From a virus: a DNA stretch of 36,053 nucleotides. Shown one piece after another: positions 35,579-36,053 of this stretch. The translations under genes and the position numbers were made by a program. The notes under the pieces were generated by a model. That model was not told the DNA's origin and made no database searches. It was given only the letters and a program-made list of their open reading frames with translations. Where the stretch lies: positions 1-36,053 of the IMG/VR virus record IMGVR_UViG_3300035698_008813; one strand, written 5' to 3'. The first letter of the stretch is position 1, and each line of letters begins with the position of its first letter.

Positions 35579-36053
35579 AATGTACCATCCAGTATTCCAG
35601 AAAACAGGCGCTCTTTGTTCTCCACCAGATACGCCTCATATTCTGCAACGCCACTCGGTTTCTCACCAAGCCAATCCACAGTGACATGTCCGTGTCCGCG
35701 TGCCGATTGGCCGCCGATCACGTTGTCATTGTCGGCGTAGTAAGCCACCGCTGCCGCGAGAGCACCCTGAGTCAATGCGGTGGTGTAGGGCGTCAGCGTC
35801 AACTCGACGTAGACCTGAGTACCTTTTATCAACGTTTCATAGTTGTAAATCATTTGCCCTTCGCCACTGGCCGTAGCATGGCGAGTGCGTGTCACACTGT
35901 CAAGCATCTCAAAAACGCTCGTTCTTGACTGCGCTGTGTCACGTAACGATTCAGGCAATGCGTCGACATTTTCAGAACATACAATCCAGGCCGAAACTTT
36001 TAACTTGCTCTCGCCTAGATCAAAAGACGCTGTAACTCCACCAAGCAGGTCAA
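35551..36053 (-). CDS. csf2-like: Csf2/Cas7-like RAMP protein, C-terminal part (runs off the right edge)
   Basis: The frame is open from the window edge to TAA 35551, giving 166 residues; an in-window TTG is not the real start. It begins DLLGGVTASFDLGESKLKVS and continues AWIVCSENVDALPESL. The C-terminal half, MIYNYETLIKGTQVYVELTL followed by TQGALAAAVAYYADNDNVIG and GQSARGHGHVTVDW, matches the end of Csf2/Cas7: a strand after a GT-x-x-Y motif, an alanine-rich helix, then GG-x-S-A-x-GHG-x-V-x-x-D. Cas7 forms the backbone on the guide RNA. Family assignment is from pattern only. Confidence 0.6.
   Translation of the reverse strand, partial: DLLGGVTASFDLGESKLKVSAWIVCSENVDALPESLRDTAQSRTSVFEMLDSVTRTRHATASGEGQMIYNYETLIKGTQVYVELTLTPYTTALTQGALAAAVAYYADNDNVIGGQSARGHGHVTVDWLGEKPSGVAEYEAYLVENKERLFSGILDGTLCCSAVVVK

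Noticed and set aside
35224-35928. Plus-strand open frame of 234 codons
   Set aside because: Antisense to the winged-helix and Cas7-like genes; no motif or ribosome binding site.
1-36053. CRISPR array accompanying the cas-like genes
   Set aside because: No regularly spaced direct repeats were seen anywhere. This agrees with type IV-B loci usually lacking arrays.
1-36053. tRNA genes, integrase or attachment sites
   Set aside because: No cloverleaf-like segment with a TTCGA-type arm, no recombinase motif and no flanking host gene was found.

Overview
The window is a piece of a tailed bacteriophage (siphovirus-like, HK97-fold head) or an equivalent prophage. No integrase, host housekeeping gene, tRNA or CRISPR array is visible. 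Most genes lie on the minus strand, so the order below runs from right to left. Two short blocks are on the plus strand (23.6-26.3 kb and 29.1-30.0 kb). The host is uncertain. Two secreted proteins end in YLPFVAREE and YCPFVARGVVR, which resemble the YLPLV(L/V)R-type C-terminal tails common in secreted proteins of Chloroflexota (Anaerolineae and relatives), so such a host is my inference. Promoters are near-consensus sigma-70 type (TTGACA-N17-TAnnnT).

Right end (36.05-33.7 kb, minus): a cas-like operon made of a Cas7/Csf2-like RAMP protein (cut by the window edge), a winged-helix protein, a 24-residue peptide, a CysH-like PP-loop protein and a Csf3/Cas5-like RAMP protein. This set recalls type IV-B CRISPR-Cas loci, which usually carry cysH and lack an array. 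It is the most interesting system in the window.

33.7-30.0 kb (minus): a strong promoter followed by a hairpin leader, a holin-like membrane protein, a second structured RNA segment, small secreted, membrane and coiled-coil proteins, a T5orf172/GIY-YIG-like protein and a secreted C39-like cysteine peptidase. This may be a lysis and host-interaction module.

30.0-23.5 kb: two divergent promoter regions. The plus-strand blocks encode small proteins, a radical SAM enzyme and a zinc-finger HNH endonuclease. The minus block encodes an RHH repressor with an apparent operator in its own promoter, a DUF5662 protein and a ParB-DNA methyltransferase fusion. The 3' ends of the radical SAM and HNH genes each lie antisense to a methyltransferase 3' end, one of them only a remnant.

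23.5-12.1 kb (minus): packaging and head genes: TerS, TerL, about eight small accessory genes, a promoter-terminator-leader ORF arrangement, portal-MuF fusion, zinc peptide, prohead protease, major capsid protein and a small head protein.

12.0-3.3 kb (minus): a tightly overlapping cassette of 13 genes inserted between the head genes and the head-tail connector. It encodes several glycosyltransferases, a DUF616-methyltransferase fusion, three further methyltransferases and two sulfotransferases. It probably decorates the virion or makes a sulfated, methylated glycan.

3.3-0 kb (minus): connector, HK97 gp10-like protein, tail terminator-like protein, small HhH protein, major tail protein, tail assembly chaperones with a candidate -1 frameshift, and the start of the tape measure protein.
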